Origin: Tropicimonas sediminicola
GTDB lineage: Bacteria > Pseudomonadota > Alphaproteobacteria > Rhodobacterales > Rhodobacteraceae
Assembly: GCF_900188335.1 (NCBI RefSeq)
Contig: NZ_FZOY01000013.1
Coordinates: forward strand, 1-64,000
DNA: 64,000 bases
Direction: 5' to 3'
Positions 34,511-44,951 of the stretch are shown here, piece after piece. Below the pieces are notes generated by a model, which worked only from the letters and a program-made list of their open reading frames with translations, was not told the origin of the DNA and did no database searches. A program made the translations under genes and the position numbers. Numbering within the stretch: the first letter of the stretch is position 1; each line of letters begins with the position of its first letter.

Positions 34511-35407
34511 TCACGCGATGCGAAAACGTGCGGTTTCGGAGGGGTTACCGTCGCAGATGACTTCGCCGCGGGACATGAGATCCAGCAGGTGGGCGAAGAC
34601 GTTGCGGGCGGCGGCGGGCAGGAGAGCGGGCGGTGTGTCGGTGTAGATTCGGCGGGTGAGGGTGTCGATTGCCAGCGGGTCAGTCCCGAGTTCCTCGAGC
34701 AGGCGGGCCTCCCGGCTGCGGCGATGGGCGACCAGCCAGGCGAGGCGGGCGGCCGGATCTTCCACCGGGGCACCGTGGCCCGGATAATAGATTCGGTCAT
34801 TTCGCCGAGCCAGGCGGGCGCAGGTGGCCATGAAGGCCGTCAGGTCGCCGTCGGGCGGGGAGACCATCGAAGAGGCCCAGCCCATCACGTGATCGCCGGT
34901 GAAAAGCGCATCTCCCAAGGCAAAGGCAAGGTGGTTTGACGCATGGCCGGGCGTGTGAAGGGCGCGCAGGGTCCAGCCGGCGCCCTGGATCTCGTCGCCG
35001 TCGGCCAGCAGGCGGCCGGGCTCGAAGTCGAGGTCGGCGCCTTCGCCGCCGCCAGAGAGGCCGTCCGCCGCCAGTTGCGCCATCATCGGGGAGCGTCCGG
35101 CCTCGTGGCGCCCGAACCCCAGCACCTCCGCGCCCGTGGTTTCCGCCAGCCGGCGGGCGAGGGAGGAGTGGTCCAGGTGGGAGTGGGTGACCAGAATATG
35201 CGAGATGCGCTCGCCTGGCCGCAGCGCAGCCAGTATCGCCGCGTGGTGTGCCTCGAGGTCCGGGCCGGGGTCGATCACCGCCACCTCTCCCTCGCCGACG
35301 ATGTAGCTGTTGGTGCCCTGATAGGTCATCGGAGAGGGATTGGGCGCCAGCACGCGGCGCAGCCCGGGCTCGAGGCGGGAGAGAGCGTTGGAGGCGGGAT
35401 CGGACAT
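34511..35407 (-). CDS. Metallo-beta-lactamase-fold hydrolase
   Basis: A 298-residue MBL-fold protein of the LACTB2/glyoxalase II-like group. Metal motif THSHLDHSS (HxHxDH), the later ligand His in LHTPGHASNHLAF, Asp in LFTGDHVMGW and His in YYPGHGAPVEDP are all present. The N-terminal MTYQGTNSYIVGEGEVAVID is typical of this subgroup. The C-terminal 60 residues are a winged-helix-like extension (AARNVFAHLLDLMSRGEVIC). The start at 35407 is chosen over much longer upstream frames, which are non-coding. It diverges from the histidine kinase gene. Confidence 0.85.
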   Translation of the reverse strand: MSDPASNALSRLEPGLRRVLAPNPSPMTYQGTNSYIVGEGEVAVIDPGPDLEAHHAAILAALRPGERISHILVTHSHLDHSSLARRLAETTGAEVLGFGRHEAGRSPMMAQLAADGLSGGGEGADLDFEPGRLLADGDEIQGAGWTLRALHTPGHASNHLAFALGDALFTGDHVMGWASSMVSPPDGDLTAFMATCARLARRNDRIYYPGHGAPVEDPAARLAWLVAHRRSREARLLEELGTDPLAIDTLTRRIYTDTPPALLPAAARNVFAHLLDLMSRGEVICDGNPSETARFRIA

Positions 35408-35449
35408 TTCGGCATTTCTCTCGGCATGGCGGGGCGCTAGCGTTGTGCC

Positions 35450-36772
35450 ATGAATTTCAGCTGGCTCAAACGTTCGATGCCGATGGGCCTGTATGGCCGG
35501 GCGGCGCTTATCCTCGTGATCCCGGTCGCGGTCCTCGTGGTCGTGGTGTCGCTCGTGTTCATCCAGCGGCATTTCGAGGATGTGACGCAGCAGTTGACCC
35601 GGGGGATCGTTCTGGAGCTGCGCGAGGCGGTCGAGCTGATCGAGGCCGAGCCGGATCTCGATGCCGGGCTCTTCGCCGTGCAGCCACTGGCGACGACCCT
35701 CGGGTTCTCTGTCAGGCCGGTGACGGAGCCGCAACTGGGCGACCGGCGGGTGTTCTACGACGTTTCCGGGCGGACGGTTATCGACACGCTGCGCGACGGG
35801 CTACCGGGGGTGCAGGCGATCAATCTGGTGGAATCGAGCCGCCGGGTGATCGTGCAGCTCGACACCGCCAACGGGCCGGTCGAGGCCAGCATCGACCGGC
35901 GGCGGGCCTCGGCCTCCAATCCGCACCAGTTTCTGGTGCTGATGGCGACGATCGGCGTCCTGATGACCGGGATCGCCTTTCTCTACCTGCGCAACCAGCT
36001 CCGGCCGATCACCCGGCTGGCGGATGCGGCCGAGGCTTTCGGCAAGGGGCGGCTCGTGCCCTACAAACCCTCGGGGGCGCTCGAGGTCAGGGCCGCCGGC
36101 CGGGCCTTTCTCGACATGCGGGCGCGGATCGAGCGGCAGATCGAACAGCGGACCCTGATGCTGTCCGGGGTGAGCCACGACCTCAGGACGCCGCTGACCC
36201 GGATGAAGCTGGCGCTCTCCATGATGGAGGACAGCGAGGACGTGCGGGAGATGCAGCGCGACGTGCAGGACATGGAAGGGTTGATCGATGCCTTCCTCGA
36301 CTTCGCGCGCTCAGATCAGCAGGAGGACCCGCAACTCATCGCACCCGGCGACATCGCGCGTAAGGTCGTGGAATGGGCGCAGCGCACCGGAGGCGAGGTC
36401 GATCTGACCGTGCCGGAAGAGGCCGAGGAAGCCGTGCACCTGCGGGGCCCGTCGGTGGAGCGGGCGCTGAGCAACCTTGTCGGCAATGCGCTGCGTTATG
36501 GCAGCCGGGCCGAGGTCTCGGTGCGTATGCTGCCACGGTCGGTGGTCTTCACGGTCGAGGACGACGGGCCGGGCATTCCGGAGGCGGACAGGGAGCGCGC
36601 GACGCGGCCCTTCACCCGGCTCGACGCGGCCCGCAACCAGGACAGGGGCACGGGCGTCGGCCTCGGGCTCTCCATCGCCCGCGACATCGCGCGGCGCCAC
36701 GGCGGAACGCTCAACCTCCACGACAGCGAGCGCCTCGGCGGTCTCCGCGCGGAACTGGTTCTGGCGCGCTAG
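35450..36772 (+). CDS. EnvZ/OmpB-type sensor histidine kinase
   Basis: A 440-residue kinase. Two membrane segments (about 19-37 and 160-178) flank a 120-residue periplasmic domain, followed by HAMP (QLRPITRLADAAEAFGKGRL), a HisKA dimerisation domain with phospho-acceptor His243 (LSGVSHDLRTPLTRMKLALS) and an HATPase domain (SNLVGNALRYGSRAEVSV, then DDGPGIPEADRERATRPFTR and GTGVGLGLSIARDIARRHGG). The sequence closely fits EnvZ-like kinases. No response-regulator gene is adjacent within the window, so its OmpR partner is presumably elsewhere. Confidence 0.92.
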   Translation: MNFSWLKRSMPMGLYGRAALILVIPVAVLVVVVSLVFIQRHFEDVTQQLTRGIVLELREAVELIEAEPDLDAGLFAVQPLATTLGFSVRPVTEPQLGDRRVFYDVSGRTVIDTLRDGLPGVQAINLVESSRRVIVQLDTANGPVEASIDRRRASASNPHQFLVLMATIGVLMTGIAFLYLRNQLRPITRLADAAEAFGKGRLVPYKPSGALEVRAAGRAFLDMRARIERQIEQRTLMLSGVSHDLRTPLTRMKLALSMMEDSEDVREMQRDVQDMEGLIDAFLDFARSDQQEDPQLIAPGDIARKVVEWAQRTGGEVDLTVPEEAEEAVHLRGPSVERALSNLVGNALRYGSRAEVSVRMLPRSVVFTVEDDGPGIPEADRERATRPFTRLDAARNQDRGTGVGLGLSIARDIARRHGGTLNLHDSERLGGLRAELVLAR

Positions 36773-37103
36773 CCGAAAAGGTTTACGCTCATGATATTGC
36801 CGCTCAGATGTGCGGACCGAGCGCGACAGATCGTCCGCCGCCTTCCAGTCAGCGGTTCCGTCCTCAGCCTCCGGAAGCGCAGTGCTGCCAAGTTATTCCG
36901 GGAAACGGCGGTGCCAGAGGCACGAATGACCTGTTTGCGTTAACATTCCGGCGCTTCGAACGCGTGGCGGTTCGAGCCCGCGTCTTCGCAGCTGCAAGCC
37001 GGGCATGCCGTCTGGGAGGTTGACGGGTGCAGCCCGGCGGATCATTCACGGAACGAGAGGGCGCTGTCGGGCGCCAAGTCCCATTCGCATCAGGACCATT
37101 TGC
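36773..37103. other. Intergenic region between kinase and transporter genes
   Basis: 331 bases without a credible gene, clear terminator or conserved RNA. It should contain the promoter of the transporter gene, but no convincing -35/-10 pair stands out. Confidence 0.5.
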
Positions 37104-38774
37104 ATGACCGCAATGCTGTCGTCCCTCAACGAAGTCGCCCTGACGGTGATCGCGATCTCGATCAGCGGGGCGCTCGGGCTTTTGTTCGGCCGGATCCACG
37201 TGCGCGGCGTGGGGCTCGGGATCGGCGGTGTGCTTTTCGCAGGTATTGCGCTCGGGGATATCTCCTCGCGCCTTGGGCTGCATTACAGCGCCGAGATGAT
37301 GGAGTTCGTCCGCGAGTTCGGACTGATCCTGTTCGTCTTCACAATCGGCATCCAGGTCGGGCCGGGCTTCTTTGCATCGCTGCGGAAGTCCGGCATGCAG
37401 CTCAACATCGCGGCGGCGTCCATCGTCTGCCTTGGCGTCCTGGTGACGGTGGCGATCCACTACGCCTTCGGGGTGCCGGTTCCGGCGCTGGTGGGGCTCA
37501 TGTCCGGGGCGGTGACGAACACGCCGGGGCTCGGCGCCGCGACGCAGGCGCTGACCGACATGGGGGCCGGCCCGGGCGCCGTTGCCCAGCCTTCGCTCGG
37601 CTATGCCGTGGCCTATCCCTTCGGTATCCTCGGCATCCTGCTGACCATGCTGCTGGTACGCTTCGTTACCCGGGTGGACGTCGATGCGGAGGCCGCTGCC
37701 TATGACGCCGAGCGGCGCAAGGGAGCGAGCGCGCTGCCCTCGATCAACGTTGTGATCCGCAACCCGAACCTCGACGGGCTGGAGCTTCGCGCAGTGCCCG
37801 GGCTCTACGATCAAGGTGTCGTTGCCTCCCGGATGAAGTCGGGGGGCGAGCTGATCCTGCCGCGCCGCGAGACGCGGGTCCGGGTCGGCGACATGCTGCA
37901 CCTCGTGGGCACGCCGGAGCGCCTCGAGGCGATGCGGCTGATCCTCGGCGAGGAGACCGACGCGGAACTGACCACCAAGGGCACCCAGATGGCATGGGCG
38001 CGCGTCGTGGTGACGGATCGCAAGGTCGTCGGGCACCGGCTGCGCTCGCTCGGGCTGGAGGAAGCCCACGGGGTGACCGTCTCGCGCATCCTGCGAGCCG
38101 GGCTGGAGCTGCCCGTGCAGGCCGACACCACGCTGGAGTTCGGCGATATCGTCACCGTGGTAGGCAGCAAGGAGACGGTACAGGACGTGCGGGGCGTGCT
38201 GGGGGACCAGTCGAAGCGCCTCGACGAGGTGGACTTCCCGGGGCTCTTCGTGGGTCTCGCGCTCGGCGTGCTGCTGGGAAGTATCCCGCTTGCGGTGCCC
38301 GGCCTGCCGGCGCCTCTGAAACTCGGGCTGGCCGGCGGGCCGCTGGTCGTCGCGATCCTGCTCGGCCGGCTGGGCCATTGGGGCCCGTTCATGTGGTTCA
38401 TGCCGCCGGTCGCAAACCACGCGATGCGCGAGTTCGGGATCATCCTGTTCCTCGCGGTGGTCGGCCTGAAGGCGGGGGACCAGTTTCTCGATACGCTGCT
38501 GAACGGCGACGGCGTGGCCTGGGTCGGCTACGGGGTGCTGATCACGCTGATCCCGCTGGTCGTGGTCGGATTCGTGGCGCGGCTGGTCTTCAACTTCAAC
38601 TACCTGACGCTGTGCGGCGTGCTGTCGGGCTCGATGACCGACCCGCCGGCCCTCGCTTTCGCCAACGCGCAGAGTTCCTCGCCTGCGTCGTCCATCGCCT
38701 ATGCGACGGTTTATCCGCTGGTCATGGGCCTGAGGATCTTTGCGCCCCAGCTCATCGTCCTGTTGTTGCTCTAG
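37104..38774 (+). CDS. AspT/YidE-type putative transporter with two TrkA-C domains
   Basis: A 556-residue protein of the aspartate:alanine exchanger family. It has two membrane halves, each of about five helices (residues 5-195 and 375-556), separated by tandem RCK_C/TrkA-C domains (about 205-290 and 295-370) with RVRVGDMLHLVGTPERLEAM and LEFGDIVTVVGSKETVQDVR. The duplicated membrane motif FGLILFVFTIGIQVGPGFF and FGIILFLAVVGLKAGDQFL is diagnostic. The transported substrate is unknown. The start at ATG 37104 is the first that gives a family-like N-terminus. A structured repeat follows immediately after the stop. Confidence 0.88.
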   Translation: MTAMLSSLNEVALTVIAISISGALGLLFGRIHVRGVGLGIGGVLFAGIALGDISSRLGLHYSAEMMEFVREFGLILFVFTIGIQVGPGFFASLRKSGMQLNIAAASIVCLGVLVTVAIHYAFGVPVPALVGLMSGAVTNTPGLGAATQALTDMGAGPGAVAQPSLGYAVAYPFGILGILLTMLLVRFVTRVDVDAEAAAYDAERRKGASALPSINVVIRNPNLDGLELRAVPGLYDQGVVASRMKSGGELILPRRETRVRVGDMLHLVGTPERLEAMRLILGEETDAELTTKGTQMAWARVVVTDRKVVGHRLRSLGLEEAHGVTVSRILRAGLELPVQADTTLEFGDIVTVVGSKETVQDVRGVLGDQSKRLDEVDFPGLFVGLALGVLLGSIPLAVPGLPAPLKLGLAGGPLVVAILLGRLGHWGPFMWFMPPVANHAMREFGIILFLAVVGLKAGDQFLDTLLNGDGVAWVGYGVLITLIPLVVVGFVARLVFNFNYLTLCGVLSGSMTDPPALAFANAQSSSPASSIAYATVYPLVMGLRIFAPQLIVLLLL

Positions 38775-38835
38775 GCCGGGGACGGGCGCGCGATACGCGC
38801 CCGCGATTTTTCGTACGAAAAATCCTGTCCCCGGC
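38775..38835. repeat. Three-way-junction palindrome containing GATTTTTCGTACGAAAAATC
   Basis: A perfect 9-base outer stem (GCCGGGGAC 38775-38783 with GTCCCCGGC 38827-38835) encloses two hairpins: GGGCGCG/CGCGCCC at 38784-38802 and the 20-base perfect palindrome at 38805-38824. It occupies the gap between two convergent genes, starting at the base after the transporter stop. It could act as a bidirectional terminator or as a repetitive extragenic element. Confidence 0.7.
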
Positions 38836-38843
38836 GTCGGCGC

Positions 38844-40022
38844 CTAACCCGCCAGGAACTCTTCCATGCGGTCGAGCGCACGGGAGATATTCTCCCGGCT
38901 GTTGGCGTAGCTCAGGCGGATATAACCTTCGCCCAGGATCCCGAAGTCCGGGCCGCCGATCGTCGCCACGCCCGCCTTTTCCAGCAATTCCGAGGCCAGC
39001 GGCTTTGCCTTCCAGCCGGTCTCGCGGATATTCGGAAAGGCGTAGAATGCCCCCTTGGGCGTGGCGCAGGTGACGCCGGGCAGGGCGTTCAGCCCCTCGA
39101 CGACGAGCCTCCTCCGCGCATCGAACTCCGCGACCATGGCGGCCACCGCGTCCTGCGGGCCGGTCAGCGCCTCGATCGCGGCGTATTGCGCCGGGGCGTT
39201 CACGCAGGACCAGGCATTGACCGCCAGCTTGCGCGCCTTGTCGTAAAGCCCGTCGGGCCAGACCGAATACCCGAGCCGCCAGCCGGTCATGGCATAGGTC
39301 TTGGACCAGCCGTTCAGCAGGATCAGCCGGTCGCGGATCTCGGGGAAGGTCAGCAGGCTGACGTGTTCCTCGCCATCGTAGAGCAGCTGGTCGTAGATCT
39401 CGTCCGACATCACGGCGACATGGGGATGCTCGGCCAGCCCGGCGACGAGCGTCTCGATCTCGCCGCGCGGGGTCACGCCACCGCAGGGGTTGGCTGGGGA
39501 ATTGAGGATCAGGAGCCGCGTGCGGGACGTGATCAGCGAGAGCGTCTCCTCGGCCGAAACCGCAAAGCCGTTCTCCTCGCGGATCGGCACCGGCACCGGC
39601 GTGGCGCCGGTGAACTCGATCATCGAGCGGTAGATCGGAAAGCCAGGGTCCGGGTAGAGGATCTCCGCACCGGGTTCGCCGAACATCAGGATCGCCGCGA
39701 ACATCGTCACCTTGCCGCCCGGCACCACCAGCACGCGGTCCGGGTCGACCTGCGCGCCGAGCCGCCGGTCGAGATCTGCCGCCACCGCCTCGCGCAGGGC
39801 CGGCAGGCCGGTGGCGGGGGTGTAGCCGTGATGGCCGTCACGCAGCGCCTTGATCGCGGCCTCGACGATGTTCGGCGGGGTCGGGAAATCCGGCTGGCCG
39901 ATGCCGAGGTTGATCACGTCCATCCCGCCGGCCGCGAGCGCACCAGCCCGGGCCAGGACGGCAAAGGCGTTCTCCTCGCCGATACGGTCGAACCCGGCGA
40001 TGGTCTGAAGGACGGCGCTCAT
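38844..40022 (-). CDS. PLP-dependent aminotransferase (class I/II)
   Basis: A 392-residue fold-type I aminotransferase. It has VINLGIGQPDFPTPPNIVEA, YTPATGLPALREAVAADL, the cofactor Asp/Tyr segment AVMSDEIYDQLLYDGEEHVS, the PLP lysine in LNGWSKTYAMTGWRLGY and the carboxylate-binding Arg in YIRLSYANSRENI. It fits the aspartate/aromatic-type subgroup I-gamma. The start at 40022 overlaps the stop of the upstream FAH-family gene (ATGA), so the two are co-translated. Substrate is undetermined. Confidence 0.92.
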   Translation of the reverse strand: MSAVLQTIAGFDRIGEENAFAVLARAGALAAGGMDVINLGIGQPDFPTPPNIVEAAIKALRDGHHGYTPATGLPALREAVAADLDRRLGAQVDPDRVLVVPGGKVTMFAAILMFGEPGAEILYPDPGFPIYRSMIEFTGATPVPVPIREENGFAVSAEETLSLITSRTRLLILNSPANPCGGVTPRGEIETLVAGLAEHPHVAVMSDEIYDQLLYDGEEHVSLLTFPEIRDRLILLNGWSKTYAMTGWRLGYSVWPDGLYDKARKLAVNAWSCVNAPAQYAAIEALTGPQDAVAAMVAEFDARRRLVVEGLNALPGVTCATPKGAFYAFPNIRETGWKAKPLASELLEKAGVATIGGPDFGILGEGYIRLSYANSRENISRALDRMEEFLAG

Positions 40023-40861
40023 GCTTCCCACGCCCGCGCCAGCTGGCGCTGCTCGCCCAGCCCCTGCACGCCAAGGCGCATCTCGTCGCCCGGTTGCAGG
40101 TAGCGCGGCGGTTTCATCCCCATGCCGACGCCCGGCGGTGTGCCGGTGGAGATCAGATCACCCGGCTCGAGCGTCAGGAAGCGGCTGAGATGGGAGATGA
40201 TCTCGGCCACCGAGAAGATCATCTTGGAAGTGCTCCCGGTCTGGACCCGCTCGCCGTTGAGATCGAGAAACAGGTCCAGCGCCTGCGGGTCCGGCACTTC
40301 TTCCGGGGTCACCAGCCAGGGGCCGACCGGAGCGAAGCTGTCGCAGGACTTTCCCTTGACCCACTGGCCGCCCATCTCGATCTGGAAGGCGCGTTCGGAG
40401 ACGTCGTTGACCACGCAATACCCCGCCACGCAGTCCAGCGCCTTCTCCACGCTGACATGCTGCGCACGCCGGCCGATCACCACGCCGAGTTCGACCTCCC
40501 AGTCGGTCTTCTCGGAACCCTTCGGGATGACGACAGCATCGTTCGCGCCGGAGGCCGGGCACATCTTCATGAACAGGATCGGCTGCTCGGGGATGGGCAG
40601 GCCGGATTCCTTCGCGTGGTCGGAATAATTCAGCCCGATGCCGAAGATCCTCCGGATATCCGCGAGAATCGGGGCGTAGTCGGTTTCGTCGAGCAGCGGG
40701 AGATCGGCCAGTTCCAGAGCCTCGAGCGGCGCGAGCCCGCCATAGGCAATGCTGTCGCAGGTGAAATCGCCGATATGGCCCTCGAGGCTGCGCAGGCGGC
40801 CTTCGGCGTCGACGGCGGCCGGCACGATGCCATCCGCGGTCCGTATGCGGCAGAGTTTCAT
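40019..40861 (-). CDS. Fumarylacetoacetate hydrolase-family protein
   Basis: A 280-residue FAH-fold enzyme. Recognisable are IFGIGLNYSDHAKESGLPIP, the metal-binding DWEVELGVVIGRRA (the E-x-E pair), YCVVNDVSERAFQI, KGKSCDSFAPVGPWLV and DLISTGTPPGVGMGMKPP. The family includes ureidoglycolate lyase, 2-keto-3-deoxy-acid hydrolases and oxaloacetate decarboxylase; the sequence does not settle which. It is the first gene of a two-gene operon with the aminotransferase. Confidence 0.9.
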   Translation of the reverse strand: MKLCRIRTADGIVPAAVDAEGRLRSLEGHIGDFTCDSIAYGGLAPLEALELADLPLLDETDYAPILADIRRIFGIGLNYSDHAKESGLPIPEQPILFMKMCPASGANDAVVIPKGSEKTDWEVELGVVIGRRAQHVSVEKALDCVAGYCVVNDVSERAFQIEMGGQWVKGKSCDSFAPVGPWLVTPEEVPDPQALDLFLDLNGERVQTGSTSKMIFSVAEIISHLSRFLTLEPGDLISTGTPPGVGMGMKPPRYLQPGDEMRLGVQGLGEQRQLARAWEA

Positions 40862-42725
<1,864 letters not shown>

Positions 42726-42893
42726 GTGGATTGTGGGTCGGGGCCATTTAGACCCCGCAACGTGCATATCCTTTGTATGACACGAGGGGTGTTCTTGGAC
42801 TGGTGTACGTGTGTCCGTCAGGTCAGAGACCGGACGGAGCAGACATCGGCTCGGATCGCCGCCCTTTCGACGAATGCCACTTAGAGGATGAGC

Positions 42894-43721
42894 ATGATCC
42901 CGGACCGATACCTGTCAGTTTTCGGGGCGAAGGACCCTGTGCCATTGGCCGAGACGCCACGGGCACATCTTTGGCGCGTGAACACGGCCGGAGGACCGGC
43001 GGTGCTGAAAGTGCTGACGGACAGGGGCGCAAAGGTCGGGGACATGATCGGCGCCGAAATCCTGAGCCTCTGGGATGGCAACGGCGCTGTGAAACTCATC
43101 GATCGGACCGGCAACGCCATGTTGTTGGAGTGGCTGCCGGGGCCGTCGTTGCGGGAGAAAGCGCCGTGTGGGCAGGACCAAATGGCGGCGAAGGTCATTT
43201 CCGAGCTGTCGTTGAAGCTGCGGCTTTCGAAAGCTGATGGTTTCATTGAGCTGAAGGATCACTTTGGCGGCGCACTCCCCAAAGCGGAGATTTCCGGTTT
43301 TCCGGAACCCTACCGCGATGCTTTCGGGCGGGCGCAGACCATGTGGCAGGCCTTGCTGCGAACCACGGAAGAAATGTGCCTGATGCACGGCGATCTGAAC
43401 CATGACAACATCCTCTGGTCAGACCGTGGCTGGGTCGTCATTGATCCCAAGGGCGTCGTCGCGGACCCTTGCTACGAGTTCAGCGTCGTCTTTCGCGGCC
43501 CGGTTGGCGAAGAAGCGCGGGCAGCCAAACCCGAGAGAATTCTGGAACTGGCCGAGCTTCTGGCAAGGGGCGCAAACCTGGACAGGACACGGATCCTTCA
43601 ATTCGGCTTTGTGCATGTCGCAATGTCACTGGCGTATCATTTCACCCGAGGGTCCATTTCCGAAACCGACATGGCCATCTTTCAGGCCTTTGACAGCTTG
43701 CAACTTCCGGTTCCCGGTTGA
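42894..43721 (+). CDS. APH(6)/Hur-type small-molecule phosphotransferase
   Basis: A 275-residue kinase of the aminoglycoside/hydroxyurea phosphotransferase family. The ATP-lobe segment AVLKVLTDRGAKVGDMIGAE and SLWDGNGAVKLIDRTGNAML are followed by the catalytic loop CLMHGDLNHDNILWSDRGWV and metal-binding VIDPKGVVADPCYEFSVVF. These match APH(6) streptomycin kinases in order and spacing. GAGG lies six bases before the ATG at 42894 (an ATG at 42888 is also possible). The gene is enclosed by the duplicated guaB 3' end and is probably acquired. Actual resistance activity is not shown by sequence. Confidence 0.8.
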   Translation: MIPDRYLSVFGAKDPVPLAETPRAHLWRVNTAGGPAVLKVLTDRGAKVGDMIGAEILSLWDGNGAVKLIDRTGNAMLLEWLPGPSLREKAPCGQDQMAAKVISELSLKLRLSKADGFIELKDHFGGALPKAEISGFPEPYRDAFGRAQTMWQALLRTTEEMCLMHGDLNHDNILWSDRGWVVIDPKGVVADPCYEFSVVFRGPVGEEARAAKPERILELAELLARGANLDRTRILQFGFVHVAMSLAYHFTRGSISETDMAIFQAFDSLQLPVPG

Positions 43722-43817
43722 GGATAGACAGCGGCCCGGTGGAGTGCGGGGGACCGTGGCAACTGAAGCAAGAATGCCATTTCGTTCAGGAAAAAAAGGT
43801 GCATGAGGCTCAACAGG

Positions 43818-43874
43818 AGCCATGTCCACGATGTCCAGATGACGCGCGAGAGCCCGAACTATCGCCTGGGGTGA
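43818..43874 (+). pseudogene. Displaced 3' end of guaB
   Basis: Reads [18 protein letters not shown] then stop, in frame, matching the last codons of guaB. It uses the host-like codons AAC, CGC and CTG and is followed by the hairpin expected behind guaB. It is probably the original host tail, separated from the gene by insertion of the kinase segment. Confidence 0.75.
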
Positions 43875-43910
43875 CCAGACACCTTCACGAAGCATCCCAG
43901 TTCAGCACGA

Positions 43911-43941
43911 AGAAGGGCGGCCAGTTTTGGCCGCCCCTTCT
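43911..43941 (+). terminator. Probable guaB terminator hairpin
   Basis: Arms AGAAGGGCGGCCA and TGGCCGCCCCTTCT (one bulged C) with a short T-rich loop follow the displaced guaB tail by 37 bases. There is no clear T-run after the hairpin, so efficiency is uncertain. Confidence 0.45.
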
Positions 43942-43971
43942 CTTGACGATCCGTCGCTCCACCGGGCCAAC

Positions 43972-43991
43972 GATCTTTCGTACGAAAAATC
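43972..43991. repeat. Second copy of the TTTCGTACGAAA palindrome
   Basis: GATCTTTCGTACGAAAAATC differs at one position from the perfect palindrome at 38805-38824. It also lies between convergent genes, here the guaB tail and ubiV. Confidence 0.65.
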
Positions 43992-44023
43992 GGCGTCGCA
44001 CCGCTCGTCGGAGGGTGACCGGT

Positions 44024-44947
44024 TCAGGCGAGCGCGCGGGCCCCGGCCTCGATCCGGCGATGGCCGGCCTCGCCGTGCCAGAAGCCGTTTGAGAAGGGGG
44101 CTTCCATGACGATCGCCCCGAACCTCGCATCAGCCTCGGCCGCCTCGATGGCGCCATGTCTGAGCGCATCGAACACGTTCGCCACCGCGACCATGTCCGT
44201 ATCCTGCGGCATCAGGCGCAGATCGCTTACGCCCATCTCCGCCATCGCCGGCACCTCCCCGGCGAGGTTGACATAGGAATGCGACAGGGTCTGGATTCCG
44301 TTCACGCGCAGGAAGGACTCCCCGTTGCGGGTGTCGAGCGGCAGCCCGTCCGCATGGTCGCCACAGACGAACTGGCAATTGTCCTTGGTCCGTCCGAAGG
44401 CCCGCGCATGGTAGCACCGCGCCGAAGTGGCAAGCCCCGCCCGGCCGAAGACCTGCACTTCGAGCCCGACGCCAAGCTTGCCGGCCTCCGCGGCCATCAG
44501 TTCCACCGATGCAGCCGGCAGCTCCACCGGTACGGTCACATGGGTCGCGCCGCGGGCCGCCATGTGGGCCATCGTCTCGGCGTTGTAGACGTTCATGAAC
44601 GGCCCGATGCGGTGATGCCGGCCCGGCTCGAGGTGGAAGAGGCCCGCGGCATTGTTGATCTCGATCTCGAACTCGCCCTGTTGCACCAGATCGGCGCAGG
44701 CCTTGCGTTCGCGCTTCAGCATCACCTCTGCCAGCCCGCAGAGCACGACACGTTTGCCGGCCCGGGTCAGCCGCTCGGCGACCACGTCGATGTGCTGGTC
44801 GAAAAAGGGTTGCCGCTTGGAGCAGATCACCTCGCCGAGGTAGACCGTGTCCACCGGCGCCTCGTCGGCGATCCGGGCATAGAAATCGAGCTTGCGTTCC
44901 TCGCTCCAGAAATACTGGATCGGTCCGATCGTCAGTCTCGGGGTCAT
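44024..44947 (-). CDS. ubiV: Oxygen-independent ubiquinone hydroxylation protein UbiV
   Basis: A 307-residue U32-peptidase-family protein. Cys42 (YLGEVICSKRQPFF), Cys178 (TSARCYHARAF), Cys191 and Cys195 (KDNCQFVCGD) reproduce the spacing of the four [4Fe-4S] ligands of E. coli UbiV. The UbiU-UbiV heterodimer hydroxylates ubiquinone precursors without O2. It lies 4 bases after ubiU in a ubiT-ubiU-ubiV operon, implying that this organism makes ubiquinone anaerobically. Confidence 0.92.
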   Translation of the reverse strand: MTPRLTIGPIQYFWSEERKLDFYARIADEAPVDTVYLGEVICSKRQPFFDQHIDVVAERLTRAGKRVVLCGLAEVMLKRERKACADLVQQGEFEIEINNAAGLFHLEPGRHHRIGPFMNVYNAETMAHMAARGATHVTVPVELPAASVELMAAEAGKLGVGLEVQVFGRAGLATSARCYHARAFGRTKDNCQFVCGDHADGLPLDTRNGESFLRVNGIQTLSHSYVNLAGEVPAMAEMGVSDLRLMPQDTDMVAVANVFDALRHGAIEAAEADARFGAIVMEAPFSNGFWHGEAGHRRIEAGARALA

Positions 44948-44951
44948 GGTT

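Larger units (their letters stand above)
43722..44023. other. Region holding the displaced guaB tail and its terminator-like hairpin
   Basis: About 300 bases containing the right copy of the guaB 3' end (43818-43874), a GC-rich hairpin (43911-43941) and a degenerate GATCTTTCGTACGAAAAATC palindrome (43972-43991). No independent gene is seen. Confidence 0.6.
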
